DNA from: DAISVY01 sp036826635
GTDB taxonomy: Bacteria > Zixibacteria > MSB-5A5 > GN15 > FEB-12
Direction of reading: 5' to 3'
Assembly (NCBI GenBank): GCA_036826635.1
Contig: DAISVY010000001.1
Span: forward strand, 186,001 to 250,000
Length of the DNA stretch: 64,000 bases
A model generated the notes under the pieces. That model searched no databases, was not told the origin of the DNA, and was given only the letters and a program-made list of their open reading frames with translations. Positions 16,558-25,413 of the stretch are shown here, one piece after another; position 1 is the first letter of the stretch; every line of letters begins with the position of its first letter. Both the position numbers and the translations under genes were made by a program.

Positions 16558-17397
16558 ATGCGCCTGCTGACCGTGGCGGTTTTGTTGCTTCTGGGTATCG
16601 CCGCTCAAACGAGGGCGGAACTGGTATCGGAAGAAGGCAAGGCGCCTTATTACACTACTATTGAGGAAGGTCTGGCTGCGGCCGACAGCGGTCGGCTGGT
16701 AGCGGTGGAGTTTTACTCTGACCTCTGTAAATGGTGCAAGGCGCTGGACACGGGTGTGTTCGTAGATCAAAAGGCGATAAAATTCTTCTCCGAGGAAATG
16801 GTGCTGGTGAAGATAGACGCGCGAGCGGATACTCTTACCAAGAAAAAATACTTAGTGCGGGGACTGCCCACGACCATATTGATGAAAAAAGACGGCCGTG
16901 AGATCGACCGTAAGGTGGGATATTCTGTCACCGATAGTTATCTGAAGACGCTTACCGATTACGCCGCCGGTATCGGTACTCTGGACGATCTGCTGCGTCA
17001 GGTGCGGGATTTGGCCTCGCAAATCGCCGACAAATATAAATATCGCGGAGCTTCGGAGCAGGCCCGGGCCTGGTTCGACTGGACGATTGAAGCGGGTGAT
17101 CCGACCGATTCGGTGTCGGCGGAGAACCGTATCGAACTGGGCGATTTGTACCGTCGTGACAAGGAGTACGAACGGGCACTGGAGATATTCGCAAACACGG
17201 CCCGGGATTTTCAGGGCCGTGCGGCCGAGGAAAAGGCGCGCATTTACATGGCCGTGGTCTATGATGAGATGAACGACACGGTCCGGGCCCTGCAGGCGTA
17301 CGAAGATTACGTGGAAATGTATCCGGATTCCAAATACAGCAACTATGCCAACGGACAGATCAAGAAACTGATGGGCCATAGCGAGCCCGAGAAGTGA
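16558..17397 (+). CDS. Exported thioredoxin-fold protein with C-terminal TPR
   Basis: 279 residues. A signal peptide (LLTVAVLLLLGIAAQTRA) targets it to the periplasm. Residues about 45-150 form a thioredoxin fold with the redox motif CKWC preceded by VEFYSDL and a cis-proline loop RGLPTTI. The C-terminal half (about 180-275) has TPR-like helices (LGDLYRRDKEYERALEIFA, YMAVVYDEMNDTVRALQAYEDY). It resembles the thioredoxin-like DUF255/thioredoxin_7 exported proteins, which often act as disulfide reductases or in envelope protein folding. It lies between gcvPA and gcvPB, where such a protein is not expected. Confidence 0.85.
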   Translation: MRLLTVAVLLLLGIAAQTRAELVSEEGKAPYYTTIEEGLAAADSGRLVAVEFYSDLCKWCKALDTGVFVDQKAIKFFSEEMVLVKIDARADTLTKKKYLVRGLPTTILMKKDGREIDRKVGYSVTDSYLKTLTDYAAGIGTLDDLLRQVRDLASQIADKYKYRGASEQARAWFDWTIEAGDPTDSVSAENRIELGDLYRRDKEYERALEIFANTARDFQGRAAEEKARIYMAVVYDEMNDTVRALQAYEDYVEMYPDSKYSNYANGQIKKLMGHSEPEK

Positions 17398-17441
17398 GAC
17401 TCGATGCTCTGCCCGCTGGTTGACTGAGGTAACGGCGCAAC

Positions 17442-18890
17442 GTGGAAGAAAAAAAACTGATATACGAAAAATCGGTGGCCGGGCGTACTGGCTATACGCT
17501 GCCGCGGCTTGATCGCAGTGAACAGGAAATCCTCTCGGCTATCCCAGAGCAATTCCGCCGCTCCACCGACGCCGAACTGCCGGAGATAGCCGAGCCCGAG
17601 GTGATGCGACATTTCGTCAATCTTTCGACGAAAAATCACCATATCGACAAGGGCTTCTATCCCCTCGGTTCCTGTACGATGAAGTACAATCCCAAACTAA
17701 ATGATACCGCAGCGTCACTGAAAGGCTTTCAGCAGCATCCCCTGACGCCGTGCAAAGAGGCGGCCGGGAGTCTCGAACTGATGTGGCGGCTCAAAGAGCA
17801 ACTGTGTGAGATTTCCGGTTTTCCCGGCATGTCCCTGCAGCCGGTGGCCGGGGCGCACGGTGAGTTCTGCGGTTTGCTGGTGATGCGGGCTTATCATTTG
17901 TTCAAGGGTGAGAAGAGAAACAAGATAATTATCCCCGATACGGCTCACGGGACCAACCCGGCCTCGGTGACTTCGGTCGGTTTCAGTGCTGTTCAGGTTG
18001 TTTCGGACGAACACGGCCGCACTTCCCCCGAAGCGGTGGCGGCGGTTATGGATCACGATGTAGCCGGGATAATGCTGACCAATCCCAACACTCTGGGTTT
18101 GTTCGAAAGCAATATCGAACGGATTGCCGAAATCGTCCATGACGGCGGCGGTCTGGTGTATATGGACGGGGCCAACCTGAACGCCCACATGGGTATCTTC
18201 CGCCCCGGTGACATCGGCTTTGACATGATGCACTTCAACCTGCACAAAACCCTTTCCACGCCCCACGGTGGTGGTGGCCCGGGTGGCGGAGCGCTCGGCT
18301 GTTCGGCCGAACTGGAAAAGTTCCTCCCCTTCCCGATGCTGGAAAAGGACGAAGACGGTCGGCTCAGCCTCAATTATGATCGGCCTCATTCCATCGGGCG
18401 GCTTCACACTTTTTACGGCAATTTTGCCAACATGGTCCGGGCCTATGCCTATATCCGAACGCTGGGCGGGGAAGGGCTGCGGCGGGCTTCGGAGAATGCC
18501 GTGCTCAACGCCAATTATCTCAAGGCGCAACTGTGCGAAGACTACGATCTGCCCTACACCGATCATTGCATGCACGAATTCGTAATTTCCGGCAATCGCC
18601 AGAAGAAGCTGGGGGTCAAAACGTCGGACATCTCCAAGCGCCTGCTTGATTTCGGTGTTCACGCTCCGACCAACTACTTCCCGCTGATTGTGCCCGAAGC
18701 TATGATGATCGAGCCGACCGAAACCGAGACTCGTGAAACGCTGGATAATTTTGCGTGCATAATGAAGGAGATCGCGCGCGAGGCCGAAACCGATCCGGAC
18801 AAAGTGACCTCGGCGCCCCACTCCACGCCGGTCAGGCGGCTGGACGAAATCTATGCGGCCCGGAATCTGGATGTGAATTACGTGAAGTGA
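17442..18890 (+). CDS. gcvPB: Glycine dehydrogenase (decarboxylating), subunit 2
   Basis: 482 residues, the usual length. It starts at GTG 17442. The pyridoxal-phosphate lysine is in the motif HFNLHKTLSTPHGGGGPG, which also contains the family's glycine-rich tract. Another family motif is FYPLGSCTMKYNPK near residue 70. It pairs with GcvPA to make the decarboxylating P protein. The gene ends the accC-gcv run, and the fused ECF ATPase gene begins 58 bases later with no visible terminator. The T-protein gene gcvT is absent from the window, so the system is only partly encoded here. Confidence 0.97.
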   Translation: MEEKKLIYEKSVAGRTGYTLPRLDRSEQEILSAIPEQFRRSTDAELPEIAEPEVMRHFVNLSTKNHHIDKGFYPLGSCTMKYNPKLNDTAASLKGFQQHPLTPCKEAAGSLELMWRLKEQLCEISGFPGMSLQPVAGAHGEFCGLLVMRAYHLFKGEKRNKIIIPDTAHGTNPASVTSVGFSAVQVVSDEHGRTSPEAVAAVMDHDVAGIMLTNPNTLGLFESNIERIAEIVHDGGGLVYMDGANLNAHMGIFRPGDIGFDMMHFNLHKTLSTPHGGGGPGGGALGCSAELEKFLPFPMLEKDEDGRLSLNYDRPHSIGRLHTFYGNFANMVRAYAYIRTLGGEGLRRASENAVLNANYLKAQLCEDYDLPYTDHCMHEFVISGNRQKKLGVKTSDISKRLLDFGVHAPTNYFPLIVPEAMMIEPTETETRETLDNFACIMKEIAREAETDPDKVTSAPHSTPVRRLDEIYAARNLDVNYVK

Positions 18891-18948
18891 TCACGGCCAC
18901 GGAAGCTCCACGGCCGGTACCTGTGACAGGGTATCGGCCTTCTCATCT

Positions 18949-20454
18949 ATGATAGTCCTCGACAACATATCGTATTGGTATCGCGACGGCGCTCCGCCCG
19001 CTTTGCGCAGTGTCAGTTTGTCGTTTGCCCCGGGCGAGGCGGTCTGTGTAATGGGGCGCAACGGGTCCGGCAAATCGACTCTGGCGCGACTACTCGCGGG
19101 TTTGCTCAAACCGGGACGGGGGAACGTGCGGGTCAACGGTCATGCTCCCGGTCTGGAACCGGAACATTCGCGGGTTGGAATTCTCTTTCAGAACACGGAG
19201 AACCAGATGGTTGCCACGGTGGTCGAGAAAGAGATCGCTTTTGCTCTGGAAAATCAAGCTTTGCCCCAGGAGCGAATGGAAGGTATGATCGGCGAAGTGG
19301 CCCGGCGTTTCCACATCGGTCACCTGTTGCCGCGCCTGACCGGTGAACTCTCCGGCGGAGAAAAGCAGCGGGTGGCTCTTGCGTCGATAATGGTGCAGGA
19401 TCCCCCGGTATTGGTTTTGGATGAACCGGACACTTTTCTCGACGAGGCCGGCCGTCGTCTTCTTCAGGATGAACTTGGTCGTCTCCATCGAAACTCCCCG
19501 GAACTGGTCGAAATTCGCATTACTCAGAACCCGGCGGTGGCTGTCGCTTATCGGCGTCTTGTCGTGCTGGACGGAGGAGCGGTTGTTTTCGATGGTTCGC
19601 CCGAAGCTTTCTTTGCGGATTTCAGTCGGGCATCCGCAGTCGGTTTGGCGGCATCGTCTTCGACCGTAGAGAAGCTCGATCTGCCTTCTTTCTTCGGTGG
19701 TTTTGCTTCTCGGAAAGCCTCGCGAGTGGATAGTATCCGTGCGGAAGCGGTCGCCTTTGCTTATCCCGGTGGTGGAACGGTTCTTGAAGGGGCCGATTTG
19801 CTTTTGGGGTCGGGTGAAATCGTCGCTCTGGTCGGACCCACCGGAATCGGCAAGAGCAGTCTGGGACTTCTGATTTGTGGTATTCTCGCCCCGACCGGCG
19901 GCTCAATTGCGTATCTCGGTGCCGACGGTGCTGTGCTCAAACCGGAAGCCCGGCGAGGTCAGGTCGTTGCTCTGCTTCAGCAGCCGGAGCGTCAGTTTTT
20001 CCTTCCGTCCTGTACCGAAGAGATAGCCTTTGGCCCTTCCAATTTCGGTTTGCCTTTAGCTGCCGAGGCTATCGACGCCTGTCTTTCCCTGGTGGGACTT
20101 GCGCCCGGGCAGTTTCGCTCCCGCGATCCGTTTACCCTGTCCGGGGGAGAGAAGCGGCGCCTGGCGTTTGCCGTCGTGTTGTCACTGGCTCCTTCGTACG
20201 TGGTTTTCGATGAGCCGACGGCCGGACTTGATCCGGAAGGGATAGCGCGTTTTATCGCTATCTCCGGGGCTCTCAAGCGAAGGGGGGTGGGGCAGTTGTT
20301 GATCAGCCACGACGGCGGCCTGGTCAGCCGATTGGCCGACCGTGTGCTTTATCTCAATAACACCGGAAAACTGGTGAAACTCACGGTGAACGATCTTCTC
20401 GGTCGTCCCGAGTATGCCGGTGTTGTCTCGAGCCCTGCGCTTTCAAATTCCTGA
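18949..20454 (+). CDS. Energy-coupling factor (ECF) type ATPase, two fused ABC domains
   Basis: 501 residues made of two ABC ATPase domains in tandem. Domain 1 (about 1-235) has Walker A GRNGSGKST, signature LSGGEKQR and Walker B VLVLDEPD; domain 2 (about 260-490) has GPTGIGKSS, LSGGEKRR and YVVFDEPTAG. The Q-loop contexts (LFQNTENQMVATV and LLQQPERQFFLPS) are those of EcfA1/EcfA2 proteins of cobalt, nickel or vitamin transporters. Such ATPases need an EcfT membrane subunit and an S component; neither is adjacent, since the next gene is pyrR. They may lie elsewhere and be shared. The ATG at 18949 follows gcvPB by 58 bases. Confidence 0.9.
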   Translation: MIVLDNISYWYRDGAPPALRSVSLSFAPGEAVCVMGRNGSGKSTLARLLAGLLKPGRGNVRVNGHAPGLEPEHSRVGILFQNTENQMVATVVEKEIAFALENQALPQERMEGMIGEVARRFHIGHLLPRLTGELSGGEKQRVALASIMVQDPPVLVLDEPDTFLDEAGRRLLQDELGRLHRNSPELVEIRITQNPAVAVAYRRLVVLDGGAVVFDGSPEAFFADFSRASAVGLAASSSTVEKLDLPSFFGGFASRKASRVDSIRAEAVAFAYPGGGTVLEGADLLLGSGEIVALVGPTGIGKSSLGLLICGILAPTGGSIAYLGADGAVLKPEARRGQVVALLQQPERQFFLPSCTEEIAFGPSNFGLPLAAEAIDACLSLVGLAPGQFRSRDPFTLSGGEKRRLAFAVVLSLAPSYVVFDEPTAGLDPEGIARFIAISGALKRRGVGQLLISHDGGLVSRLADRVLYLNNTGKLVKLTVNDLLGRPEYAGVVSSPALSNS

Positions 20455-20486
20455 CAGTACTTTCTCTTTTTTTTCTCTCGGTCGAC

Positions 20487-20514
20487 TTGACGCCGGCTCA
20501 TTTTGCATTATACT
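20487..20514 (+). promoter_or_regulatory. Putative promoter of pyrR-pyrB-pyrC
   Basis: TTGACG (20487-20492) and TATACT (20509-20514) are separated by 16 bases. A start near 20521 would leave a leader of about 170 bases before pyrR, unusually long for this compact region. Confidence 0.55.
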
Positions 20515-20562
20515 CCGGGCAACTCGGATGCGGCCCGCTCGCTCCGGGGGTCAGCCTTTTAA

Positions 20563-20591
20563 GGTAATCCCGCGAGGTTACCAAGGGTTTT
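20563..20591 (+). promoter_or_regulatory. Hairpin in the pyr leader, possible attenuator
   Basis: GGTAATC (20563-20569) pairs with GGTTACC (20576-20582) around a six-base loop; one pair is a wobble. Five bases later comes a run of five T (20587-20591). It could be a weak intrinsic terminator in the leader of a PyrR-controlled operon. I could not find a convincing PyrR-binding consensus. Confidence 0.3.
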
Positions 20592-20693
20592 TAGCCAGAT
20601 GCAACAGATCGAATGTTCGTTTCAATCCTTTGACATTTCAAATCACGACAGGTGTACTGGTTTTATTTTTTCAGATGAAGTGGAGGCGTTCCC

Positions 20694-21314
20694 TTGCCGG
20701 TAAGACGTGACGTTGTTCTAAACGAAAGGCAGATCGACCGCGCCCTGACGCGCATTGCCCATGAAATTCTGGAGCACAACAACGGTGCGGAATCGATTGC
20801 TGTTGTCGGCATCCTGACCCGGGGAGCTTACCTGGCCCGGCGTATCGCCGACAGGATCAATGAGCTCGAAGGGGTGAAAGTTCCGGTCGGGCTTATGGAT
20901 ATCGGCCTGTACCGCGACGATGTTCACTCCAAGCTCGATCAACCGGTGGTACAGCGCACCGATATCCTTTTCTCCGTTATCGACCGGAATATTATTCTGG
21001 TCGACGATGTGCTCTTCACCGGTCGCACCATACGCGCCGCTCTGGATCATATCATAGATTTCGGTCGCCCGCGGACTATTCAACTGGCCGTGTTGGTCGA
21101 CCGTGGCCACCGCGAATTACCCATCAAGCCGGATTATGTTGGTTCCAATATACCGACCGCCCGCGAGGACGAGGTGAAGCTTGAAGTGCTGGAGAAAGAC
21201 GGTCGCGATCAGGTTTATATAGTCCGCCATGCCGCTCGCCCGACAAGGAAAGCCGGGACGAAAAAAAAGGCGACCGGCCGGAAAGGCACCGCCGCGAAGG
21301 GAGGTAAGAAATGA
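20694..21314 (+). CDS. pyrR: Bifunctional pyr operon regulator / uracil phosphoribosyltransferase
   Basis: 206 residues. The TTG start at 20694 has TGGAGG just upstream. The phosphoribosyltransferase fold is clear; the PRPP-binding motif is VDDVLFTGRTIRAAL near residue 105, and the conserved HRELPIKPDYVG near 145 is typical of PyrR. PyrR binds pyr mRNA when UMP is high and promotes termination; many also have weak uracil phosphoribosyltransferase activity. It is the first gene of a run with pyrB and pyrC, overlapping pyrB by ATGA. The last ~25 residues are a Lys/Arg/Gly-rich tail not usual in the family, possibly an extra RNA-binding element. Confidence 0.95.
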   Translation: MPVRRDVVLNERQIDRALTRIAHEILEHNNGAESIAVVGILTRGAYLARRIADRINELEGVKVPVGLMDIGLYRDDVHSKLDQPVVQRTDILFSVIDRNIILVDDVLFTGRTIRAALDHIIDFGRPRTIQLAVLVDRGHRELPIKPDYVGSNIPTAREDEVKLEVLEKDGRDQVYIVRHAARPTRKAGTKKKATGRKGTAAKGGKK

Positions 21315-22258
21315 GCCGCCATTTCTCTCGGCACTTGCTGGGACTGGAAGACGTGCCCCGCGAGGACATTTCTCTTATCCTGGATACGACCGATACGTTT
21401 CGTGAGGTGTTGGACAGGACGATCAAAAAACTCCCCACTCTGCGCGGGATTACCGTTCTCAATTTGTTTTACGAACCTTCGACCCGTACTCGGATATCGT
21501 TTGAGTTGGCCGAAAAACGGCTGTCGGCCGATACGGTGAATTTCTCGACTTCGATTTCCTCGGTCAGGAAGGGGGAGTCGTTGCGCGACACCGTGCAGAA
21601 TATCGAGGCAATGAAGATCGACATGGTGGTGGTCCGCCATCAGGCCACCGGCGTGCCTTACTACCTGACCCGGTGCATGGATGCCAATATCATCAATGCC
21701 GGCGACGGTGCTCACGAACACCCCACTCAGGCCCTGCTGGACCTGTACACCATCCGAAAGAAATACGGCAAGCTCGACGGTTTGCGGGTGGTTCTGGTGG
21801 GTGATGTGCGACACTCGCGGGTGATCCGTTCCGATGTCTGGGGACTTAAGACCATGGGGGCGTCGGTGGCTCTCTGTGGGCCGTCTACTTTGCTTCCGTA
21901 CGAGGTCGAGAAGTTCGGCTGTGACGTGTACACGGATATGGACGAAGCGCTCGACGGCGCCGATGTGGTGAATGTCATGCGCATCCAGCTCGAACGGCAG
22001 CAGAAGGGATTGTTCCCTTCGCAGCGCGAATACACGCGGCTGTTCGGGGTCAACAAAGAGCGTCTTAAACGACTCAATCGCAATTATACCATCATGCACC
22101 CCGGTCCCATGAATCGCGGGGTCGAGATAACCAGCGATGTAGCCGACGGACCGGAGTCGGTGATTCTGGATCAGGTCACCAACGGTCAGGCGGTTCGCAT
22201 GGCCGTGTTGTATCTGCTCTCGGGCCGTAAGGAGGAGGAAAAGCAGGATGTCCAGTAA
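21311..22258 (+). CDS. pyrB: Aspartate carbamoyltransferase, catalytic subunit
   Basis: 315 residues, the usual size. The carbamoyl-phosphate motif FYEPSTRTR is near residue 55, the HPTQALLD loop near 135, and the aspartate-binding MHPGPMNRG near 260. It makes carbamoyl aspartate, the committed step of pyrimidine synthesis, in the cytoplasm. No regulatory subunit gene pyrI follows. It overlaps pyrR by four bases upstream and pyrC by eleven bases downstream, so the three are translationally linked. This order (pyrR-pyrB-pyrC) is common in Gram-positive and many other bacteria. Confidence 0.97.
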   Translation: MSRHFSRHLLGLEDVPREDISLILDTTDTFREVLDRTIKKLPTLRGITVLNLFYEPSTRTRISFELAEKRLSADTVNFSTSISSVRKGESLRDTVQNIEAMKIDMVVVRHQATGVPYYLTRCMDANIINAGDGAHEHPTQALLDLYTIRKKYGKLDGLRVVLVGDVRHSRVIRSDVWGLKTMGASVALCGPSTLLPYEVEKFGCDVYTDMDEALDGADVVNVMRIQLERQQKGLFPSQREYTRLFGVNKERLKRLNRNYTIMHPGPMNRGVEITSDVADGPESVILDQVTNGQAVRMAVLYLLSGRKEEEKQDVQ

Positions 22259-23561
22259 GAAGTACGACCTGGTCATCAGGAAAGGACGGGTCATCGATCC
22301 GGCCCTGGGTTTCGGTAAAGACGCCTGCGTGCTCATAAAGGACGGCAGGATCGCGGGCATAGAGACTGAATCCGCCTCTTTGCAACGCACTCTTCGTGCT
22401 CTTGATGACGATCAGATTATTGACGCTTCCGGCAAACTGGTTGTACCCGGACTGATAGACGTTCACGTGCATCTTCGTGAACCGGGACGGGAAGACGCCG
22501 AGACTATCGAGAGCGGGTGTCGGGCGGCCGCTGCGGGAGGCTTTACTTCCGTCTGTTGTATGCCCAATACGAACCCGTGTATAGACAATCAGGAGACGGT
22601 CAAGTTCGTTCAGGATCGGGCCAAAAACGCCGACGCCCGCGTGTATGTTATGGGTGCGATTACCAAGGATATCGCCGGTCAGGAACTCGCCGAAATCGGC
22701 GATCTGGTCAAGGTGGGAGCGGTGGCCATCACCGACGACGGTAATTACGTGCAGAATCCCGAAATTATGCGTCGGGCTTTGCAGTATTCCCGTATGTTCG
22801 GCATCCCGCTGGCCCAGCATGCCGAAGACACTTTCCTGTGTGGGGACGGCGTGATGAATGAGTCTTTCCAGTCGACCCGTCTCGGTATGAATACCCGTCC
22901 CGCCGTGGGTGAAGAAATAGCGGTTCTGCGTGACATTGCTCTTTGTCGTGTTACCGGCGCTCGTCTTCATATCCAGCATATTTCCACCCGGCGTGCCGTA
23001 GAGGCGGTTCGTCAGGCCAAGAAAGAGGGGATTAACGTCACCACCGAGGCGACCCCGCATCATTTTGTGCTGACCGACGAGGAAATAGCCAAGGAGTTCA
23101 ACACCAATCTTCGGGTAAATCCGCCCCTGCGTACGGCGGATGACCGGGATGCGGTTATTGAAGGGCTGGTCGACGGGACTATTGACTGCATCGCTTCCGA
23201 TCACGCCCCGCATCCCGACGAGGACAAGGACTGCGAATTCAACTACGCCCCTTCGGGAATGGTCGGACTCGAAACCACCCTGGGACTGGTCAAGACATAT
23301 CTTATCGACAAAGGTTACCTGCAATGGTCCGACGCCATACGCAAGATGACCGTTAATCCGGCCCGGATCTTCTCATTGAGAGGGGGTACACTGGCCGTTG
23401 GTACCGATGCCGATATCACGGTGATCGATCCCGATAAGAAGTGGACGGTCAAGGCGGAGAAGTTCCATTCCCGTTCGCACAACTCGCCTTTTATAGGTTA
23501 TCGTCTTTCCGGAAAGGTCGCTCTGACCCTGCTCGGCGGGCGGGTGGTATACCGAGCCTGA
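22248..23561 (+). CDS. pyrC: Dihydroorotase
   Basis: 437 residues, a class I dihydroorotase by length. The metal-binding motif DVHVHLREPG occurs near residue 66, followed by the substrate loop CCMPNTNPC; HIQHIST and the C-terminal SDHAPHP motif with the catalytic Asp are present. It closes carbamoyl aspartate to dihydroorotate. It overlaps pyrB by 11 bases. The following gene is a small nitrilase-family amidase 21 bases downstream, which may be part of the same message. Confidence 0.97.
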   Translation: MSSKKYDLVIRKGRVIDPALGFGKDACVLIKDGRIAGIETESASLQRTLRALDDDQIIDASGKLVVPGLIDVHVHLREPGREDAETIESGCRAAAAGGFTSVCCMPNTNPCIDNQETVKFVQDRAKNADARVYVMGAITKDIAGQELAEIGDLVKVGAVAITDDGNYVQNPEIMRRALQYSRMFGIPLAQHAEDTFLCGDGVMNESFQSTRLGMNTRPAVGEEIAVLRDIALCRVTGARLHIQHISTRRAVEAVRQAKKEGINVTTEATPHHFVLTDEEIAKEFNTNLRVNPPLRTADDRDAVIEGLVDGTIDCIASDHAPHPDEDKDCEFNYAPSGMVGLETTLGLVKTYLIDKGYLQWSDAIRKMTVNPARIFSLRGGTLAVGTDADITVIDPDKKWTVKAEKFHSRSHNSPFIGYRLSGKVALTLLGGRVVYRA

Positions 23562-23582
23562 CCGGCGGATGCGGATAACAAC

Positions 23583-24242
23583 ATGCGGGTTCACCTGGTG
23601 CAAAAATCGGTCAGCCAAACGGATTTGACGCCGTATCTGGCCGAGGCACAGCGGGCCGGGGCGGATTTGGTTTGTTTCGGAGAGCTGGCCACTACCGGTT
23701 GTCTGTACGCGCCCGAAGAACTGCCTGATCTGAAAACGTCTCTGCGGCTTTTCGAGTCCTGCGATTTGCGCGTCATGGTTGGTCTGGCTTATCAACAGGG
23801 TGACCAACGGCGCAACGCTTATGTTTATTACTACCGCGGAGAGTATCTGCTGTATCATAAGATCAATCTTTTTCCGCCCATGAACGAGCCGGCGATATTC
23901 GTTCCCGGTGATAAACCCGGAATTTGGCCGACCGATTTCGGGTGCGTCGGTACGGCGATTTGTTATGACCTGCGTTTTCCCGAGGTCTTTGCGGCTCTTA
24001 AAGAAGGCGGGGTCGAGAGGATTTTTGTCCCGGCTGCTTTTCCGCGCGTGCGTGTTTGCGACTGGCAGGATCTTCTGGTCCGGCGAGCGGTAGAAACCGG
24101 TGTTATGGTGCTGGGGATAAATTGTGTTGGCGATGACGGCACCAATGAGTTCGGCGGTTGTACGATGGTGGCTGCACCTGACGGTCGGGTAATAGCTCGG
24201 GCGGACGAAACCAGCGAAACGACGGTGACGGTCGAAATCTGA
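23583..24242 (+). CDS. Carbon-nitrogen hydrolase (nitrilase superfamily), short form
   Basis: 219 residues, shorter than the usual 260-280. The catalytic triad of the superfamily is intact: Glu34 (CFGELATTG), Lys93 (YHKINLFPP) and Cys127 (GTAICYDLRFPEVF). The enzyme should hydrolyse an amide (omega-amidase or carbamoylase type) in the cytoplasm. Because it follows pyrC by 21 bases it could act on a carbamoyl or ureido compound, but this is only a guess from position. The family C-terminal helix pair is shortened; the protein ends soon after the APDGRVIARAD strand. Confidence 0.85.
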   Translation: MRVHLVQKSVSQTDLTPYLAEAQRAGADLVCFGELATTGCLYAPEELPDLKTSLRLFESCDLRVMVGLAYQQGDQRRNAYVYYYRGEYLLYHKINLFPPMNEPAIFVPGDKPGIWPTDFGCVGTAICYDLRFPEVFAALKEGGVERIFVPAAFPRVRVCDWQDLLVRRAVETGVMVLGINCVGDDGTNEFGGCTMVAAPDGRVIARADETSETTVTVEI

Positions 24243-24362
24243 TTCATCCGCGTTGCGTATTGGCCGACCGGGTCGGTCTGCCGATAGTATGGGCAGAGGA
24301 GAGGACCGGAGAAAAAAAGCGTTTGAGTTTTCGCTCTGCGGCCGTATCCTTACTCGTTGGCG

Positions 24363-24380
24363 GGCCGGTATAGACCGGCC
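24363..24380. repeat. Perfect inverted repeat upstream of a glycosyltransferase gene
   Basis: GGCCGGT (24363-24369) and ACCGGCC (24374-24380) form a 7-bp perfect stem with the loop ATAG. The flanks add two further pairs after one mismatch. It lies 33 bases before the GTG of the GT2 gene and 120 bases after the nitrilase stop. Without a T-run it is a weak terminator candidate and could be a leader structure. Confidence 0.4.
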
Positions 24381-24412
24381 GGCAAGTTTCTGTAACTCAA
24401 GAGGATGCTGTT

Positions 24413-25378
24413 GTGAATGGTGAGTCGACCCGGCAGTTGATCGTATCAACCGTTGTTCCCGCTCAGAACGAAGAAGGGAATATCGATGAATTCTGCCGGC
24501 TTTTCGCCGAGATGGTCAGGACGGCCCCTTTCACCGGGGAGTTGGTTTTCGTCGACGACGGTTCCACTGACGATACGCTGGAGCGGATAAAAGCCAACGC
24601 CGAAAAATACGACTTTATTCGGTACGCCTCTCATCAGCGCAACCGGGGTCTTACCGAGGCTCTTCAGACGGGTTTCGCTACCGCTTCGGGGGAGATTTTC
24701 GTATTCTACCCGGCCGATTTGCAGTATCTGCCGAAAGATATCCCGAAACTTGTCGCGCCGGTAGCCGACGGCGCCGATATCTGCACCGGATGGAAACAGG
24801 GCAAATACAACAAGCGGTTCGTCTCGAAGGTATATAACTGGTTTTCGCGGACGATCTTCGGTCTCAAGGTACACGATCTCAACTCCGTTAAGGCCTTCCG
24901 TCGCGAGGTCGTCGAACGCATTTTCCTGCGCAAAGACTGGCATCGCTATCTTGTGGTTCTGGCCGCTAACGAGGGTTTCCGGGTGGAAGAGGTCAAGATT
25001 GATCTTTACGACCGGGCCTGGGGGGAATCCAAGTTTTCTTTCTGGCGTATCCCGATAGGTGTCCTCGACATGGTGGCGGTCAAATTTCAGATTACGTTTC
25101 TTCGCAAACCGCTGCTGTGGTTCGGTGCGGTCGGTTCATGTGTCATGGGGTTGGGCGTGCTGGTCGGTCTGTACGCCATCTATCTGCGATATATCGTCGG
25201 TCGCGGCGAACGCCCTCTTTTGTATCTGGTTATGCTGCTGATCGGGGTGGGCATGGCTTTGTTTCTGATGGGGTTTCTCTCCGAAGGCCTGACCGCTTTG
25301 AAGGAAGAGATTACCGACCTGCGACGGAAAGCCACCGCTATTCAGGACGAGCTTAAAAGGGACTCGGACAAACACTGA
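24413..25378 (+). CDS. Membrane-anchored GT2 glycosyltransferase (dolichyl-phosphate sugar synthase type)
   Basis: 321 residues. The GTG start at 24413 is preceded by GAGG. The GT-A core opens with VVPAQNEEGNIDEF and contains the UDP/GDP-sugar site DDGSTDDT and the DLQYLPKD motif (a variant of the usual DADLQDPP). Two membrane helices occupy about 230-295, followed by a charged cytoplasmic tail, as in ArnC/GtrB proteins. These transfer a sugar from a nucleotide donor to undecaprenyl phosphate, giving a lipid-linked sugar for GT-C enzymes. It opens a run of membrane glycan genes extending to 31541, consistent with envelope glycan synthesis. Confidence 0.88.
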   Translation: MNGESTRQLIVSTVVPAQNEEGNIDEFCRLFAEMVRTAPFTGELVFVDDGSTDDTLERIKANAEKYDFIRYASHQRNRGLTEALQTGFATASGEIFVFYPADLQYLPKDIPKLVAPVADGADICTGWKQGKYNKRFVSKVYNWFSRTIFGLKVHDLNSVKAFRREVVERIFLRKDWHRYLVVLAANEGFRVEEVKIDLYDRAWGESKFSFWRIPIGVLDMVAVKFQITFLRKPLLWFGAVGSCVMGLGVLVGLYAIYLRYIVGRGERPLLYLVMLLIGVGMALFLMGFLSEGLTALKEEITDLRRKATAIQDELKRDSDKH

Positions 25379-25413
25379 CCGGGCGAGAGCTGTCCGGATT
25401 GTTCGTTATCATA

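Noticed and set aside
20636..20664. Second promoter closer to pyrR (TTGACA, then TGTACT)
   Set aside because: The -10 match is poor and the pair at 20487-20514 is better.
24289..24423. 44-codon + strand frame before the GT2 gene
   Set aside because: Overlaps the GTG start of the GT2 gene in another frame, has no ribosome site and no family match.
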